From NCBI GenBank assembly GCA_029204045.2, contig CM055077.1, positions 9,934,584-9,998,583 on the forward strand: DNA of 64,000 nucleotides. The letters run 5' to 3'. Both the position numbers and the translations under genes were made by a program. The DNA comes from Tillandsia leiboldiana (Eukaryota > Streptophyta > Magnoliopsida > Poales > Bromeliaceae). Shown here in pieces: positions 10,365 through 23,362 of the stretch. Each line of letters opens with the position of its first letter. The stretch's first letter is position 1. The notes beneath the pieces are model-generated. The model saw only the letters and a list, made by a program, of their open reading frames with translations, did not search any database and was not told the DNA's origin.

Positions 10365-13300
10365 TGTGATGACCCGAATCTCCGTGGATGTTAGCAGCGT
10401 GGTTAGCGGCACGAAGGCACCATCTTTGTGTGTTAGAGGTGTTGGTGCGCAAAACGGACACGAGAAATGGATTCAGCGTGAAAAATCGGATCAAATCACC
10501 AATTTTCAAGTTTTTGGAGTAGATTCGGGCGCCCTAAAACAGGATCTGGGCGCCCGGTTCTCTTGGCACTGTAGCGCGGGCAGGCACGGGTCAGCGCGGC
10601 ACGGCGATCGAGGGTGGGACACGCGTCGGCTCACGATTGGATGCGCTGCGGCCTCGGGCGCGGAGTGGATAAGGCAGGCCACGTGTCGCATGGGGATTGG
10701 TTGGCGCGAATTACTTTGTCGGGGAGCGAGACGCCCGGCGGCTGGTAATTGGCTAGGCCGTGGACTTTTGGTGGGCGCTTAGCGGCTGACACGTGGCGCG
10801 ATGGACGACGACCGTGGTTCTGGGCGCACTTTGGATGGATGACACGTGTTCGGGCGCTCTTGAGGAGGCGTTCGTGAGAGGATTCGGGCACCCGGATTTA
10901 GCCCCTGAATCCGAAATTTGGAAAATTGTTGTGGGCTTTAAAAGGGGCTCTTCTCCACCATTTTTGAGGTTTTGGAGATCTGTTTTTTGGTGAGATTCTA
11001 CAAAGGAGAATACCTTCTTCCCCCACCATTCCTGGAGTACATTTGGAGGATCTAAGAGGCTCCATCTTCATCTTCTACCCCACCATTGGAGAGCTCCACC
11101 ATTGTTGCAAATTTCAGCCAACTCCATCGACGTTCAGTGCGTGGCCTCCCCCGAGCTAACCACTTAGAATCTGTGGCTGTAATTTGGAAAGGATCATCAC
11201 GAGAGGTAGGCCTACAACTTTGCTATTAATCACTTCCCTCCATTCTTGAGTTTTCTTGGGGTTTTACTTCATCTCTGGAGCCCTCGTGCATAGGGCGGAG
11301 TTTTGGACAGTGTTTAGTATTTATGATTTTTCTTAGTGATTTGTGCATGAATTTTGGAGTGTAAAGTCTTGATCTTCATCTACACTCACAGAGGAATGCA
11401 TTGGTACCCTTCTTGCTGAATTTGGAGGTCATTTGCCCAGGTAACTTTATCGTTCTTCTTGACCCTGTGACAGAGATTACTACAGAGTTTTGTATTGGAC
11501 ATTGTTTTGATGAATGAACCTTTGGGATGTAGATTTCGTGGTGAATATTGGTTTTTGTGTGGATTTTAGAGTTTGGGCATGTTTTTGAGTTCAAGATGAG
11601 TGGTTTCTCTGTTGGTTTTAGCTGGAGATTATCTTTGGATTAGCCCCTACATCTCATTGGATTACTTGCTGAATTTTGATGTTGGTTTGGACAGCACACC
11701 TTCCCCCTTTGTTTATTTTGATGTCATTTGAGATTTGAAGCTAAGTTTGTGAATTGGGAATGTTCATTGGACAGAGGAGAACTTAGAATCTCAGTTTGAA
11801 GCTTCATTTTGAGGTATTTAATGCAGATTTTGCATTCTTTCTTTCTACTTATTATTGGCTAGAATTCCAGGAATTTGCTGCGCAATGGTGATTGATTTTA
11901 CGATTGTGCCCAATCCGGTAGGAGATTTTGGGTGATTTTCATTGCATTGGAATCTTAAGAGGCTGAGGAACGCGCACAACAAATTTTAGCCAGATCGGAC
12001 CCCCGATCGTTGAGTTTCAGGTGGGTTGGATTTCCTCCAAAATCGGCAGACTGCTTATTAATTCTATCTTTGTAGTTGACATACATGATAGAGTTAGTGC
12101 CTTGTTGGTTATGATAAATGTAAAATTGTGGAACCTTGACTAGCACCCTGTCATATGATGCATGATCTCTGATCAAACTTTAGAAAACTCTCAACTTGGG
12201 CTTATCATAGTTGTTGGTAGACTTCCTACACTGGCATTATTCTCTTGACTTAGTGTCTATCCTCACCCAGGTATTGGGCCGAGCGGTCGGGGTAGTGTAG
12301 GACGCATATTACGCTCGTGGCTGGGGACCGAGTAGAGTCCGGTAGATGAGGCTCGTTCTGTGCTAGTGTCGGGAGCCGTTTGGGTAGACGGTGGTCCGAA
12401 GTCGTCGAGTATTCTCCGACTGGTTTTGTTGCCACTGAGTTCGTGGCGGTGTTGAGCTTGTGATAGCAGGACCTTGAACCCAGAATATTTTTGGACACAC
12501 ATGATTTCAGTAAACCAATATTTTTCTTTCGAATTTCAAATGGGTTGCCGGAACCTGTTCTTGTTTGATTAAGGTGAAGGCACTAGCCCTTCGGGGTTTG
12601 GAAAATAAAATTTATTTTTCACTGATTTTCTTAAGAACTAAAATTTATTAAAATGGATTTCCTCAAATCAAGATAGTTTTCTAAAAAGGAACTACTTTTT
12701 GTCCTCACCCTGAGAGGGTTCGAATGAAAATGGTTTTAAGAAATAAATATCATCTTTTCATATCAACCTCCTCACCCGAAGAGGGTTCGAGTGATCTGGG
12801 TTCCAAGAGTTGTTTCCATATTTTGGTCGAGAGCTAGGAGAGGTTGTGCATGGAACCTGTTCTTGTTTGATTGGGGTTATAGGCGCCAGTCTCCCTGAAT
12901 TTTCGGACTCTTCGTTGTTGCTAGTTGTCGAGTTGGTGAGTGATTCTCGGCCGTTGAGTGTTTTCCGGCCGGTGTTGTTAGTTGTTTGGGTTTGTGAGTC
13001 TTCTGATCTAGTTGATCGTGGATTTGGATTATAGCTTGCATGTGCTACAGTTGTGATACTTGATTCCGCGCTATTTTCCTCAGTGGGGTCACTCCCTTTG
13101 AGTTGCCGCTCCGGATACGATGGTTATTTTAGTCCGTTGGGACGCCCTACAGTAATTCCTGCCCAGAGAATGGAGGTGGTTGTAGGTGAGCGCATGTTAG
13201 TCCATTGGGACGCCCTACGTAAATCCTGCCCAGAGAGTGGAGGTGGTGGTAGGGGAGCGCAGGCTTGACTGGACCCTTTGTGGCAGTCATTATGATTGCG

Positions 13301-13993
13301 TCGATTGGGCACCTCGAGTTTGAGTGGTTGCATATTATCATCTGTTTCACCCATTGAGCATCGTAGATAGAGGCATGATAGCTGTAGATTTCTTTCCAGC
13401 TGATCCTTTCTTTATTACAGTAGTTCTGCTATCTTATGCCTCTAGCAGACTTAGTGGGCAGACCGTTGGGCTTGGAGACGGTACCCACTGAGAACTACTG
13501 ATTGACGTAGTTCTCACACCCTCTGTTGGTGACAGTTTTTATAGAGGTTTTCCTTCCGTTCCTGCTCCAGCTAGCCTGACGGATCGAGGTGAGGGAGTCG
13601 CGAGATAAATCCCTACCTGTGTTGTATTGTCGTGAGATAGATGTACCAACCCAGATTGTGGGTTTATACTGTACACTGTTGTATTATTCATTATTGTTTT
13701 AGTTTACCTCTTTTTTTGGGTTCATAGATGTTGTATCTGAGGCATTTGGATTGTACAGTGATATAGTGGATCGGATTATGTATTATACTTTTTGGGAGAT
13801 AGATTATGTACCTTATTTCTGTTGTACAGTGGATTGGAGATTTCATTTAGCAGCTTTTATTTTCAGCTCTGATATATGTATAATTGTTAGTTTTTATCTC
13901 TTGCAGGTTAGACGTCGCCTATGCGGGGTTTCCCGTATGGGTGGCGGATCTGTTGGCAAGCCCGGGTCGCAGTTTCGACCCCGGGGCATGACA
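10365..13993 (+). mobile_element. Solo LTR E2 (gypsy-type)
   Basis: Starts TGTGATGACCCGAATCTCCG like E1 and ends CCGGGGCATGACA at 13993, giving 3629 bp. It shares with E1 the CpG-rich U3 with GGGCGCCC-type palindromes, the hairpin modules, the CTTAGTGGGCAGACCGT segment, the near-terminal hairpin and the final run. A TATA-like TTTAAAAG lies at 10937-10944. The flanks ccttc (10360-10364) and ccgcc (13994-13998) do not match, so the target duplication is decayed or one boundary is misplaced. No internal coding region. Confidence 0.8.
12400..13516 (+). repeat. Hairpin modules of LTR E2
   Basis: Three modules match those of E1 in loop pattern but have other stems: 12400-12421 AGTCG/CGACT, 12949-12970 GGCCG/CGGCC and 13380-13401 AGCTG/CAGCT. 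The near-terminal hairpin TGAGAACTAC/GTAGTTCTCA is at 13489-13498 and 13507-13516. The 17-mer CCTGTTCTTGTTTGATT occurs twice (12554-12570 and 12856-12872) and is shared with LTRs F, G and (16 of 17) H. Confidence 0.7.
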
Positions 13994-14895
<902 letters not shown>

Positions 14896-14897
<2 letters not shown>

Positions 14898-15374
14898 TAC
14901 TACTAATGCTTCCATTAGACCAAGAGGTGTAGAGTATGTTTCTCGATGGATGAACCCACTGAGAACTATTCATAGTTCTCACACCCCGTAATTTTTTTTT
15001 TTTTGTAGATCCAGATACAGCCAGTGAGGCATTCGACAGGGGCAAGGGCCCGACAACGTAGTGGACCTAGAGGGTCTAATTTTTGTTTACCTTTTGTATA
15101 CAGAGTGAACATTATATTTTGGTGAGAAAAAAGAAAAGAAAATTGTAATCAAATATATAATTAATGTTCGTTCTAGTATATTGCTTCCAGTTTTAGTCTG
15201 TGTGTTTTATGTTTAAAGTTGAAAGTTTTAGTATTTCGTATTCTGATACATATTATCACATCGTATTTTTTGTAATTTGAGTTGTTCCGTTCCTTTCAGA
15301 TATAGGGGAGGTCATGTCCGATTGGCGGGTTTGTTGCCGTGCCCAAACTGACCAAATTGGCGGTCTCGAGGCTT
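14896..15374 (+). mobile_element. 3' fragment of an F-type gypsy LTR
   Basis: It matches the last part of LTR F (46561-47083): gcttccattagaccaagaggtgtag, the hairpin TGAGAACTA/TAGTTCTCA (14960-14981), the ccagtgaggcattcgacagg phrase, and the accaaattggcggtctcg run near the end. The 5' part is replaced by the microsatellite. The terminal gtgaca has decayed (ggcttgatttt). Confidence 0.75.
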
Positions 15375-15464
15375 GATTTTGAGCAACCAAGAGCAAGCCC
15401 ATAAGTGCCAAATCGAGCCGCCGAGCTAGAATAAGGATCCAGAGGTGATCAACAAAGAATAGGA
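15375..15464 (+). other. Non-repeat flank of element A1
   Basis: Short sequence with no feature. Its last five bases, tagga (15460-15464), are the complement of tccta at 60855-60859, which stands in front of the identical element A5. This is the missing half of the target duplication. Confidence 0.6.
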
Positions 15465-16813
15465 TGTTGGGTTATATGTAATACGGATCTAAATAGGGGA
15501 AAAAACACCTAGAGGGGGGTGAATAGGTGTAAACGCATAAACACTCAAAAAATCGTTGCGATAAAAACCCAATGCGGAAATAAAAATAATACGCAAGATT
15601 TTTACGTGGAAAACTCCATCACCGGAGTAAAAAACCACGGGACCGATAACACGGCAGAAATCCACTAGAATTAAAACACGTACAAGGTGATTTACCGTAC
15701 ACACTTACGACTCAACCTTTTCCATACGCTCCTAGAGGATCTTCTCCGCTCGCTCCGCGACGCTTCTCGAATCCACGATCTGCGCCCAACGCCGAATCCA
15801 CGGCGTCCAACGTCGAATCCACGATGTCCGACCGAATCCACGGTCTTCACCCAATAGCTCCCTTCGAATCCACGAACGTGCCTCGCTCCGAATCCACGAG
15901 AGCGGTTGAACCTTGAATCCACAAGGACACGCGAATCCACGCGCCGATTTTTGGGGTAAATCGTTGTTTCGGGTGGTGATGATCCGCCGAATACTTAGAT
16001 CAAAGATAGATCGGAAATACCATCTAAGTATTCATTAGTTTGATCCAACTCAAGATGTGAGTATGAAAACCTAGAATCAAACTAATCAATATAGATGAAG
16101 AAACATAGAGTATTCTCTAATGATTTCCTTTCTTCTCTATATGTGGATCTAGAGCCGTAAAAGATGATATATGAAAATGACGGCTATTTCGATTCACAGT
16201 GGATTCACCCTAGAAAAAGAATCATAGGGTGTATTTATAGGTTAGAAACCCTAGGAAGGAGATAAGAATCAAAAACCTAACATTTCTGGAAATTTTATGG
16301 ACGGCGATCCGGATCGGACTAGCTGTGATCCGGATCGTCGTAACGAGTCAGCCAGTTCCAGAAAAACGAAGGTTCGGGATCCGGATCGAAGTGCATGATC
16401 CGGATCGTTCATACAGTTCACCAAACATCAACGTTCGGGATCCGGATTGCGAAGCCTGATCTGGATCGTTCAAGGAAGATGGTAAACTAAGTGTTCGGGA
16501 TCCGGATCAAGAGGCTACGATCCGGATTGAACTGGTGTATGAACGAACCACCTTCGGGATCCGGATCGAACAACCTGATCCGGATCCTGAACATGTCCCA
16601 AGTCCAGTTTTTGATTTTTATGCAATGAAAGATTCTTCCAAGTGTTTCTACACTACAAGAAGTATTCGGATCACACAAAATCTTTAGTTAAACATACCTG
16701 ATCCTTTTGAATTCTTCTTACTTGAGATTGAGTTAAATGATCCAACTTTCTTCACCTTCAATCTTCAAGACTTGAGACTTTCACGAAACTACGCCAACTC
16801 AAATTCCGTAACA
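15465..16813 (-). repeat. 3' LTR of A1
   Basis: 1349 bp, TGTTACGG to ACCCAACA when read on the minus strand. Contains the CCGGATC palindrome array, TATAAATA at 16239-16232, and the TGGATT-loop hairpin array (about 15945-15769). It differs from the 5' LTR of the same element (seen cleanly as A5, 60860-62208) at only a few places, which indicates a young insertion. Confidence 0.9.
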
Positions 16814-16825
16814 ATCTCCCCCTTT
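16814..16825 (-). other. Polypurine tract of A1 next to the 3' LTR
   Basis: AAAGGGGGAGAT on the minus strand directly before the TGTTACGG start of the 3' LTR. This is the usual plus-strand primer of copia elements. Confidence 0.8.
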
Positions 16826-17354
16826 GGCGGTTTCGTGACAAAACACAGATCCACTAAACAAAATTCAAAAAGATATTTTTGTTGCCATCACCATACAACA
16901 AAAATTTACAATGGAGATCCAAAAAATTCAAAAACATGAGATAAACTCCTAAAACAGACTCTAGACTTAGACATCTGTACTTTCTGCACAAAGAAATCAT
17001 TCTTGACAAAAAGAGATCGTTAGATACCTCAAGAATATTTAGCATACAAAACCTAGTACAGAGATAGAGTTTATCTGATCATCATGACATTTGAGAATTC
17101 AGATATGTAAGAGAATCATAGTCAAAAACCAACATATCTTCTATGCAACTAAAAACCAAATGTCACACAATGTTAGTCCAACATCAACTTGTTAGTTATA
17201 TTACATGCCCAAATAGTTAATCGAATAGTTAGTCGAGACATGCAAACAATCACAAGATAAAAACCAAAAGTTGAAGTTGAGATCATACTTACCTTGATAT
17301 TTCATCATCAAGATTTTCACAATCATTGTTCATTGTTCAAATCATTGTTCTAAA

Positions 17355-17370
17355 CTCTCTCCCCCTTTTT
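17355..17370 (-). other. Second, internal polypurine tract of A1
   Basis: AAAAAGGGGGAGAGAG on the minus strand, about 540 bp upstream of the LTR-proximal tract and just after ORF3. The same pair occurs in A2 (33102-33117 and 33724-33735). Multiple polypurine tracts are a known trait of Sireviruses. Confidence 0.65.
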
Positions 17371-17676
17371 GTCACAAATAAAGCCAAAAATTACAGAAGT
17401 GGAGAGAATGGTTAACAGTTTAAGTTAGAGAACTAAAAACTCAAATTAAAACTTAAAAACCTGCACAACAGAAGGATTTAAGCATATGCATAATAAACAG
17501 AAATTAGAAGGATACGGATTATTCAGACTCGTCTGAACTGATACAGCCGAGGATTTGGAAAATCTTCTTTATTCGCTTGTTCATTGCTGATTGATCTTCT
17601 TCGTTATGGTAATGTGAGCTGCCGTGGTAATCTCAAGCTCATTGGTAATTCTTTGTTGTTCCTTCAAAACTTGTTC

Positions 17677-18960
17677 TTACTTAACAGATAGTCGCTGTTG
17701 TTCCTTGATAATCGATGTTATTGATGCTTCATCATCTGTGCCGGGTGCTTGTCGAGATGGTGATGCGGCAGTGCTTGTACTGTGCTTCGTTCCAGATGCA
17801 GGAACTGGAGTGACATGCGGCAACTTATGGAGGGATTTGACAATGGTAGACTCATCTATCATGCTCAGACATTGATGATAAGTTGTTGAAGTAATGTCAA
17901 CCTGAAATTTCTTTAAAATCCTCATTATAATCAAGGGAAATGGAATTCTCTCAGTGGGATGAGGATGCTCAACATATCGCGCCATTCTATTCCAGATAAT
18001 GTACGGAATGTTGATATTCAATGCCGTTGCCTCTGATGGATGTCCTATGAGATACAAAAACAACAACCGGTCCCATCTCACAACCTTTGTCTGCATATTT
18101 GGAAGTATATTGTAACATGTGATGAAGTTTAAGAAGCGATATTCAAGACGAAGTTCTTTAGATCGAACAGATTTTTCGGTTGATTGTGTTCCCTCGAGAC
18201 AAATTCCCTCTATAACTTTTCGCCATAATGTGTTTGTCAAATTTACGCCCTTCAAGTAGTGAACTCCTTTCTTGCTGGCTTCCATTCCCAAGACCTCGCC
18301 AATCAATTGTGGAGTAATCTTAAACCTTGTGCCTTGGATATTCGTGTAGAACTCCATAGGACCGTTCTCAAACTCTCGAAGATGCCGTGCATTAGTATAG
18401 AAGGTCCTCACATGATGCAAACAATAGCCAAGAGTTTCTGGGAAACGACATACTTGAATAAGGTTTGCTTGTTCAATCAGAAGACCAAACTCAGGGGAGT
18501 GACCTTGCAGAGCCTCAATGTTAACATGCCTTTCACCAATGCATTCGCGATGTGCAAAGGCTCGAAGACGATCAGTGTTAACGAATACTTGTTCCTCCCG
18601 AGGTGGAGAATCCGGAATAGTCGGTTCGTTAGCCATGAAACCTCGTGCTCGTCCAAACCGTCGAGCGAGTCGTTTCCTTTTTACTGAGATGGTTGGTGCA
18701 GTCATAGGTGCTTTACCCTTGTCCATGGATGTTTTTCCTTTCGATGCATCGGACGCCTTTTGTTCAGGCAATGAGTCATCATCATCTGTCATTGCAGTCC
18801 AATCTACCTCGTGACAATCCACCTCTGTGTCACTGACCTCGACAAATTCACCTTTTTGTTGGAGGTTCTTGGCTCTCTTCAGTTTATTTGTTGGGCGAGT
18901 GTGTACCATTGAGACCAGGAGAAGGATTAACCAAGAGAAACACATTGAATTAAGTGCCAT
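17677..18960 (-). CDS. Envelope-like ORF3 of A1 (C-terminus lost)
   Basis: 427 codons from ATG at 18960. Residues about 8-18 are strongly hydrophobic (FSWLILLLVSM), a possible signal anchor. A basic patch follows (KLKRAKNLQQK), then an acidic stretch and a globular region of roughly residues 125-370 with ERHVNIEALQGHSPEFG, FYTNIQGTRFKITPQLIGEV and FLNFITCYNILPNMQTKV. This resembles the 'putative plant transposon protein' domain found in many plant retroelements; I infer that from memory only. The frame stops after EQQRLSVK, whereas A2 continues into a coiled coil, so A1 has lost that end by a nonsense change. The position between RNase H and the polypurine tract is that of envelope-like ORFs of Sireviruses. 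Function unproven. Confidence 0.65.
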   Translation of the reverse strand: MALNSMCFSWLILLLVSMVHTRPTNKLKRAKNLQQKGEFVEVSDTEVDCHEVDWTAMTDDDDSLPEQKASDASKGKTSMDKGKAPMTAPTISVKRKRLARRFGRARGFMANEPTIPDSPPREEQVFVNTDRLRAFAHRECIGERHVNIEALQGHSPEFGLLIEQANLIQVCRFPETLGYCLHHVRTFYTNARHLREFENGPMEFYTNIQGTRFKITPQLIGEVLGMEASKKGVHYLKGVNLTNTLWRKVIEGICLEGTQSTEKSVRSKELRLEYRFLNFITCYNILPNMQTKVVRWDRLLFLYLIGHPSEATALNINIPYIIWNRMARYVEHPHPTERIPFPLIIMRILKKFQVDITSTTYHQCLSMIDESTIVKSLHKLPHVTPVPASGTKHSTSTAASPSRQAPGTDDEASITSIIKEQQRLSVK

Positions 18961-19503
18961 TGATCAAAGTGCTTGAGTTAAGAAGGTGTCCTGTGAAAAC
19001 CAACTCAAGAACACAAAAATTCTTAGTTTTCAAAGATTGAAAAAATTGTACCCAAACAATCATAATCATGTAGAGAGACTAAGAATCAAATTAGTTTTGC
19101 AAAAGGACTTTTAAAAATAGATCAATTGCATGATTTTCGAAAATCCTTATTATATGCCCTAAAACCGAAATTTTAGAAATCGAAGCCTAAAAATCCGTTA
19201 ATCAGGAGAACACCTAGCATATAATCAAAACTAATCTACCCAGAGTTCTTATTTCAAAAGAAATTTGATCAAAAACCATCCACAAACAAAGTTGATCCAA
19301 GAAATTCATCACGTTTGAGGAGAAAAAGAGAAAAACGGTGAAAAACCGAGATTTTGATCAATAAAACTTACTTGGAACTGAAGAACTTGAGTTTGAAAGC
19401 TTCCAAGAAGGATGAAATCTAGAGAGAGAGGCTCTGGAAACTTTGGAACAAAAGATTGGAGTAAAGAAATCAAAAACCCCTTTCGTTCTTTATAAAACCT
19501 AGC

Positions 19504-19660
19504 CGCGATCCGGATCAGTTCATAACTGCGATCCGGATCGGCTACCCGCAGTGAGAAACTGCGTTCGGGATCCGGATCGGCAGATACAATCCGGATCGTC
19601 AGCCCGCAGAAGAATTCCTGCGTTCGGGATCCGGATCATCTAGCCCGATCCGGATCGGCC
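19504..19660 (-). promoter_or_regulatory. Internal CCGGATC palindrome array upstream of ORF3 in A1
   Basis: Six GATCCGGATC decamers, one of them AATCCGGATC, start at 19507, 19530, 19569, 19588, 19628 and 19647. Spacings are 23, 39, 19, 40 and 19 bp, the same pattern as in U3 of the LTR. A TATAAA-like word follows on the minus strand near 19495-19485 (ttttataaag). ORF3 begins about 540 bp downstream. I infer an internal promoter. Confidence 0.6.
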
Positions 19661-20132
19661 CCAACTTTTTCTTTAGAAAATTTCAGAGAAATTCAAGAAA
19701 AACCAGAAAAAGATTGTAAGCACAAATGTGTATCAACTTTAAACAAAAATCATCGTTTCATACCACAAGAATTAGATTATGCCAAATCTATCAATAATAT
19801 CCAAAAATGAAACGAGAATTTACAAGAATTAAATCCCTTAAAGTTGAACACCTTCAATTACATCTAACTTGATCTTATGAGTAATGCCTTTATCAAATCA
19901 TCAATTCAGTAAAGAAAATGAAATACAAAGATCAATAGATGTTTGAAATCCCAAATATAATAGATAATGTATCTAGACAATCTGTTGAAGAGAGTGGCTC
20001 TTTGAGCATCTTTCTTTAAAAACCCACCTTATACCAACCTTGAAATTTGACGGAGTCAAGTATTTCAACACGCATTTTACTTAATCAAAAATTTGAACAA
20101 CCATGCTTGGTATACATGTGGTAGCTGCACAC

Positions 20133-21468
20133 TGTTGGGTCGTATATAATACGGATCTAAATAGGGGAAGAAACACCTAGAGGGGGGTGAATAGGTGTAA
20201 ACGTATAAACACTCAAAAATCGTTGCGATAAAAAACCCAATGCGGAAATGAAAATAACTCGCAAGATTTTTACGTGGAAAACTCCATCACCGGAGTAAAA
20301 AACCACGGGACCGATAACACGGCAGAAATCCACTAGAATTAAAACACGTACAAGGTGATTTACCGTACACACTTACGACTCAACCTTTTCCATACGCTCC
20401 TAGAGGATCTTCTCTGCTCGCTCCAGACGCTTCTCGAATCCACGATCTGCGCCCAACGCCGAATCCACGGCGTCCAACGTCGAATCCACGACGTCCGACC
20501 GAATCCACGGTCTTCACCCAATAGCACCCTTCGAATCCACGAACGTGCCTCGCTCCGAATCCACGAGAGCGAATGAACCTTGAATCCACAAGGACACGCG
20601 AATCCACGCGCCGATTTTGGGGTAATCGTTGTTTTTTGGGTGGTGATGATCCGCCGAATACTTAGATCAAAGATAGATCGGAAATACCATCTAAGTATTC
20701 ATTAGTTTGATTCAACTCAAGATGTGAGTATGAAACCTAGAATCAAACTAATCAATATAGATGAAGAAACATAGAGTATTCTCTAATGATTTCCTTTCTT
20801 CTCTATATGTGGATCTATAGCCGTATAAGATGATATATGAAAATGACGGCTATGTGGATTGACCCTAGAAAGAAAGACATAGGGTCTATTTATAGGTTAG
20901 AAACCCTAGGAAGGAGATAAGAATCAAAAACCTGCCATTTCTGGAATTTTACGGACGGCGATCCGGATCGTGATAACTGAGATCCGGATCGTCATAACGA
21001 AACAGCCAATTCCAGAAAAACGAAGGTTCGGGATCCGGATCATGTGACTACGATCCGGATCGTTCATACAGTTCACCAAACATCAACGTTCGGGATCCGG
21101 ATTGCGAAGCAAGATCCGGATCGTTCAAGGTAGATGGTAAACTCAACGTTCGGGATCCGGATCAAGAGACTACGATCCGGATTGCGACGATGTATGAACG
21201 AACCACCTTCGGGATCCGGATCGAACAGCCTGATCCGGATCCTGAACATGTCCCAAGTCCAGTTTTTGATTTTTATGCAATGAAAGATTCTTCCAAGTGT
21301 TTCTACACTACAAGAAGTATTCGGATCACACAAATTCTTTAGTTAAACATACCTGATCCTTTTGAATTCTTCTTTCTTGAGATTGAGTTAAATGATCCAA
21401 CTTTCTTCACCTTCAATCTTCAGGACTTGAAACTTTCACGAAACTACGCCAACTCAAATTCCGTAACA
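20133..21468 (-). mobile_element. Solo LTR of family A nested in A1
   Basis: 1336 bp, TGTTACGG to CCAACA on the minus strand, flanked by the perfect duplication CACAC (20128-20132 and 21469-21473). There is no PBS or polypurine tract next to it. The matching spacer of A2 (30332-30336, one GTGTG) is the uninterrupted site, which proves a separate later insertion. It carries the same palindromes and hairpins as the other A LTRs. Confidence 0.95.
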
Positions 21469-21473
21469 CACAC

Positions 21474-21933
21474 AATACTCGGACGACCGAGGTGGTAGCT
21501 CTTTCCTCCATGTGGTGGTAGTTTTCACACTCCTCATTGGGATGTAACTCTTTCCACATCTTTTGAGCATTTTACCTTTTCTAAGACTCCCCCTCAATTG
21601 GCTATCAATTATTTAAGATATAAAGTATTCAACCAAAAATTGATCTCGATTTCATACTCGACTAAGCAGTCAAATAAGATAATGACTATACCAAGAGATC
21701 ATAGAGAGAGAGAAATTGACTTTGATCACTTTAGAAGATGATTTAATTAACATAAATGATCATTGCAACAGTGAAATATTATGATGGCAAAAGCATAATA
21801 AATTTCTAAATGTGCGAAAAGATGCAATTAAAGTTAATTATGATCTATGCTCAATTAATGTCCTATGTACAAACATAGATGATGAACAAAACAAAAACAA
21901 AACCTATCCTAAGCAAGGATTTCAAAAAGAAGA
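21474..21933 (-). other. Non-coding spacer after pol in A1
   Basis: No open frame. It is the same sequence as A2 29867-30330 in inverse orientation. With 19661-20127 it forms the gap between pol and the internal palindrome array. Confidence 0.7.
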
Positions 21934-23339
21934 TTATTTCAAGGAAAGCATCCCAATTGCTTTTCGTAAATGAATAAAACGTTTTTGATCCAAAGGTTTT
22001 GTTAGAATGTCAGCTAATTGATCCTCAGTTGAAATATATGAAAGTTGAAGAGTATTTGATTCAACTAGCTCTCTAAGAAAATGATATCTAAGTTCAATAT
22101 GTTTTGTTCTAGAGTGCAACACAGGGTTTTTAGAAATGTTAATAGCACTAGTGTTGTCACAAAGTATTGTTACCGAAGATGCTGAAATGCGGAAGTCGCT
22201 CAATACGCTTTTCATCCAAATGAGTTGAGTTGAGCAACTTCCAGCTGAAATGTATTCCGCTTCGGCAGTCGAGAGTGCTATGCAGTTCTGCTTTTTACTG
22301 TGCCATGCAACAAGGCAATGGCCAAGATAGAAGCATGCACCACTCGTGCTTTTCCGATCATCCACTGATCCTGCCCAATCGGCATCTGAGTATCCAACAA
22401 TATCCAAACTTGTTCCCATAGGATACCAAATTCCGAAATTAATTGATCCTTTGATATACCGGATGATCCTTTTCACCGCTTTCAGGTGAACCTCCTTTGG
22501 TGCTGATTGATATCTCGCGCAAATCCCAACACCAAAAGATATATCCGGGCGACTAGCCGTGAGGTAAAGTAGACTTCCAATCATACTTCGATACAGTTTC
22601 TCGTCTACATTCTCACTATGTGATTCACTTCCAAGTCCCTTGTGGCTAGTTCCCATTGGAGTCGGAAAATCTTTACAATTTTCTAGATCAAACTTTTTGA
22701 CCAACTCCATTGCATACTTGGATTGACTCAAGTGAATACCTTCATCATTTTGTTTAATTTGCAATCCAAGGAAATAAGTCAATTCGCCCATCATGGACAT
22801 CTCAAATTCGCTTTCCATGGTCTCCGCGAATTTAGAAGCATCATTATCTCTTGTTGCGCCAAATACAATGTCATCGACATAGATTTGTGCTACAATGAAA
22901 TTGCTTTGATAATGCTTCACAAAGAGAGTCCTATCAGCTCCCCCTCGAGTATAGCCCTTCTCCAAAAGGTGCTTTGTTAACCTTTCGTACCATGCTCGCG
23001 GTGCTTGTTTCAGACCGTAAAGAGCCTTTTTCAAACGAAAAACATGGTTAGGTTGTTTATGATCTACAAAACCTTTCGGTTGAGCCACATAAACTTCCTC
23101 ATTTAAAAACCATTTAGAAATGCGCTCTTAACGTCCATTTGAAATAATTTGATTTTAAAATGACAAGCAATAGCGAATAGTATACGAATGGACTCGAGTC
23201 TAGCTACAGGGGCGAAGGTTTCATCAAAGTCTATACCTTCTACTTGAGAGTAGCCTTGAGCAACTAATCGTGCCTTGTTCCTGATGATAGTACCATCCTC
23301 ATTTTTCTTGTTCTTGAAGATCCATTTGGTACCTATCAC
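21934..23339 (-). pseudogene. pol: Reverse transcriptase-RNase H of A1 (frameshifted)
   Basis: Two frames. 23339-23103 holds the start of RT (TKWIFKNKKNEDG, ARLVAQGYSQ, DETFAPVAR and QMDVKSAFLNG with the first catalytic Asp). 23088-21934 (384 codons) holds YGLKQAPRAWYERL, the catalytic YVDD at residues 70-73, then RNase H with YSDADWAG, STAEAEYIS, CDNTSAI, RTKHIELRYHFLRE and the final DILTKPL motif typical of copia pol. The break near 23100 is one base short in a G run compared with A2. The enzyme would copy element RNA into DNA in the virus-like particle. All motifs are kept; only the frame is broken. Confidence 0.9.
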
Positions 23340-23362
23340 ATTGTGTTGCTTTGGAGGCTTCG

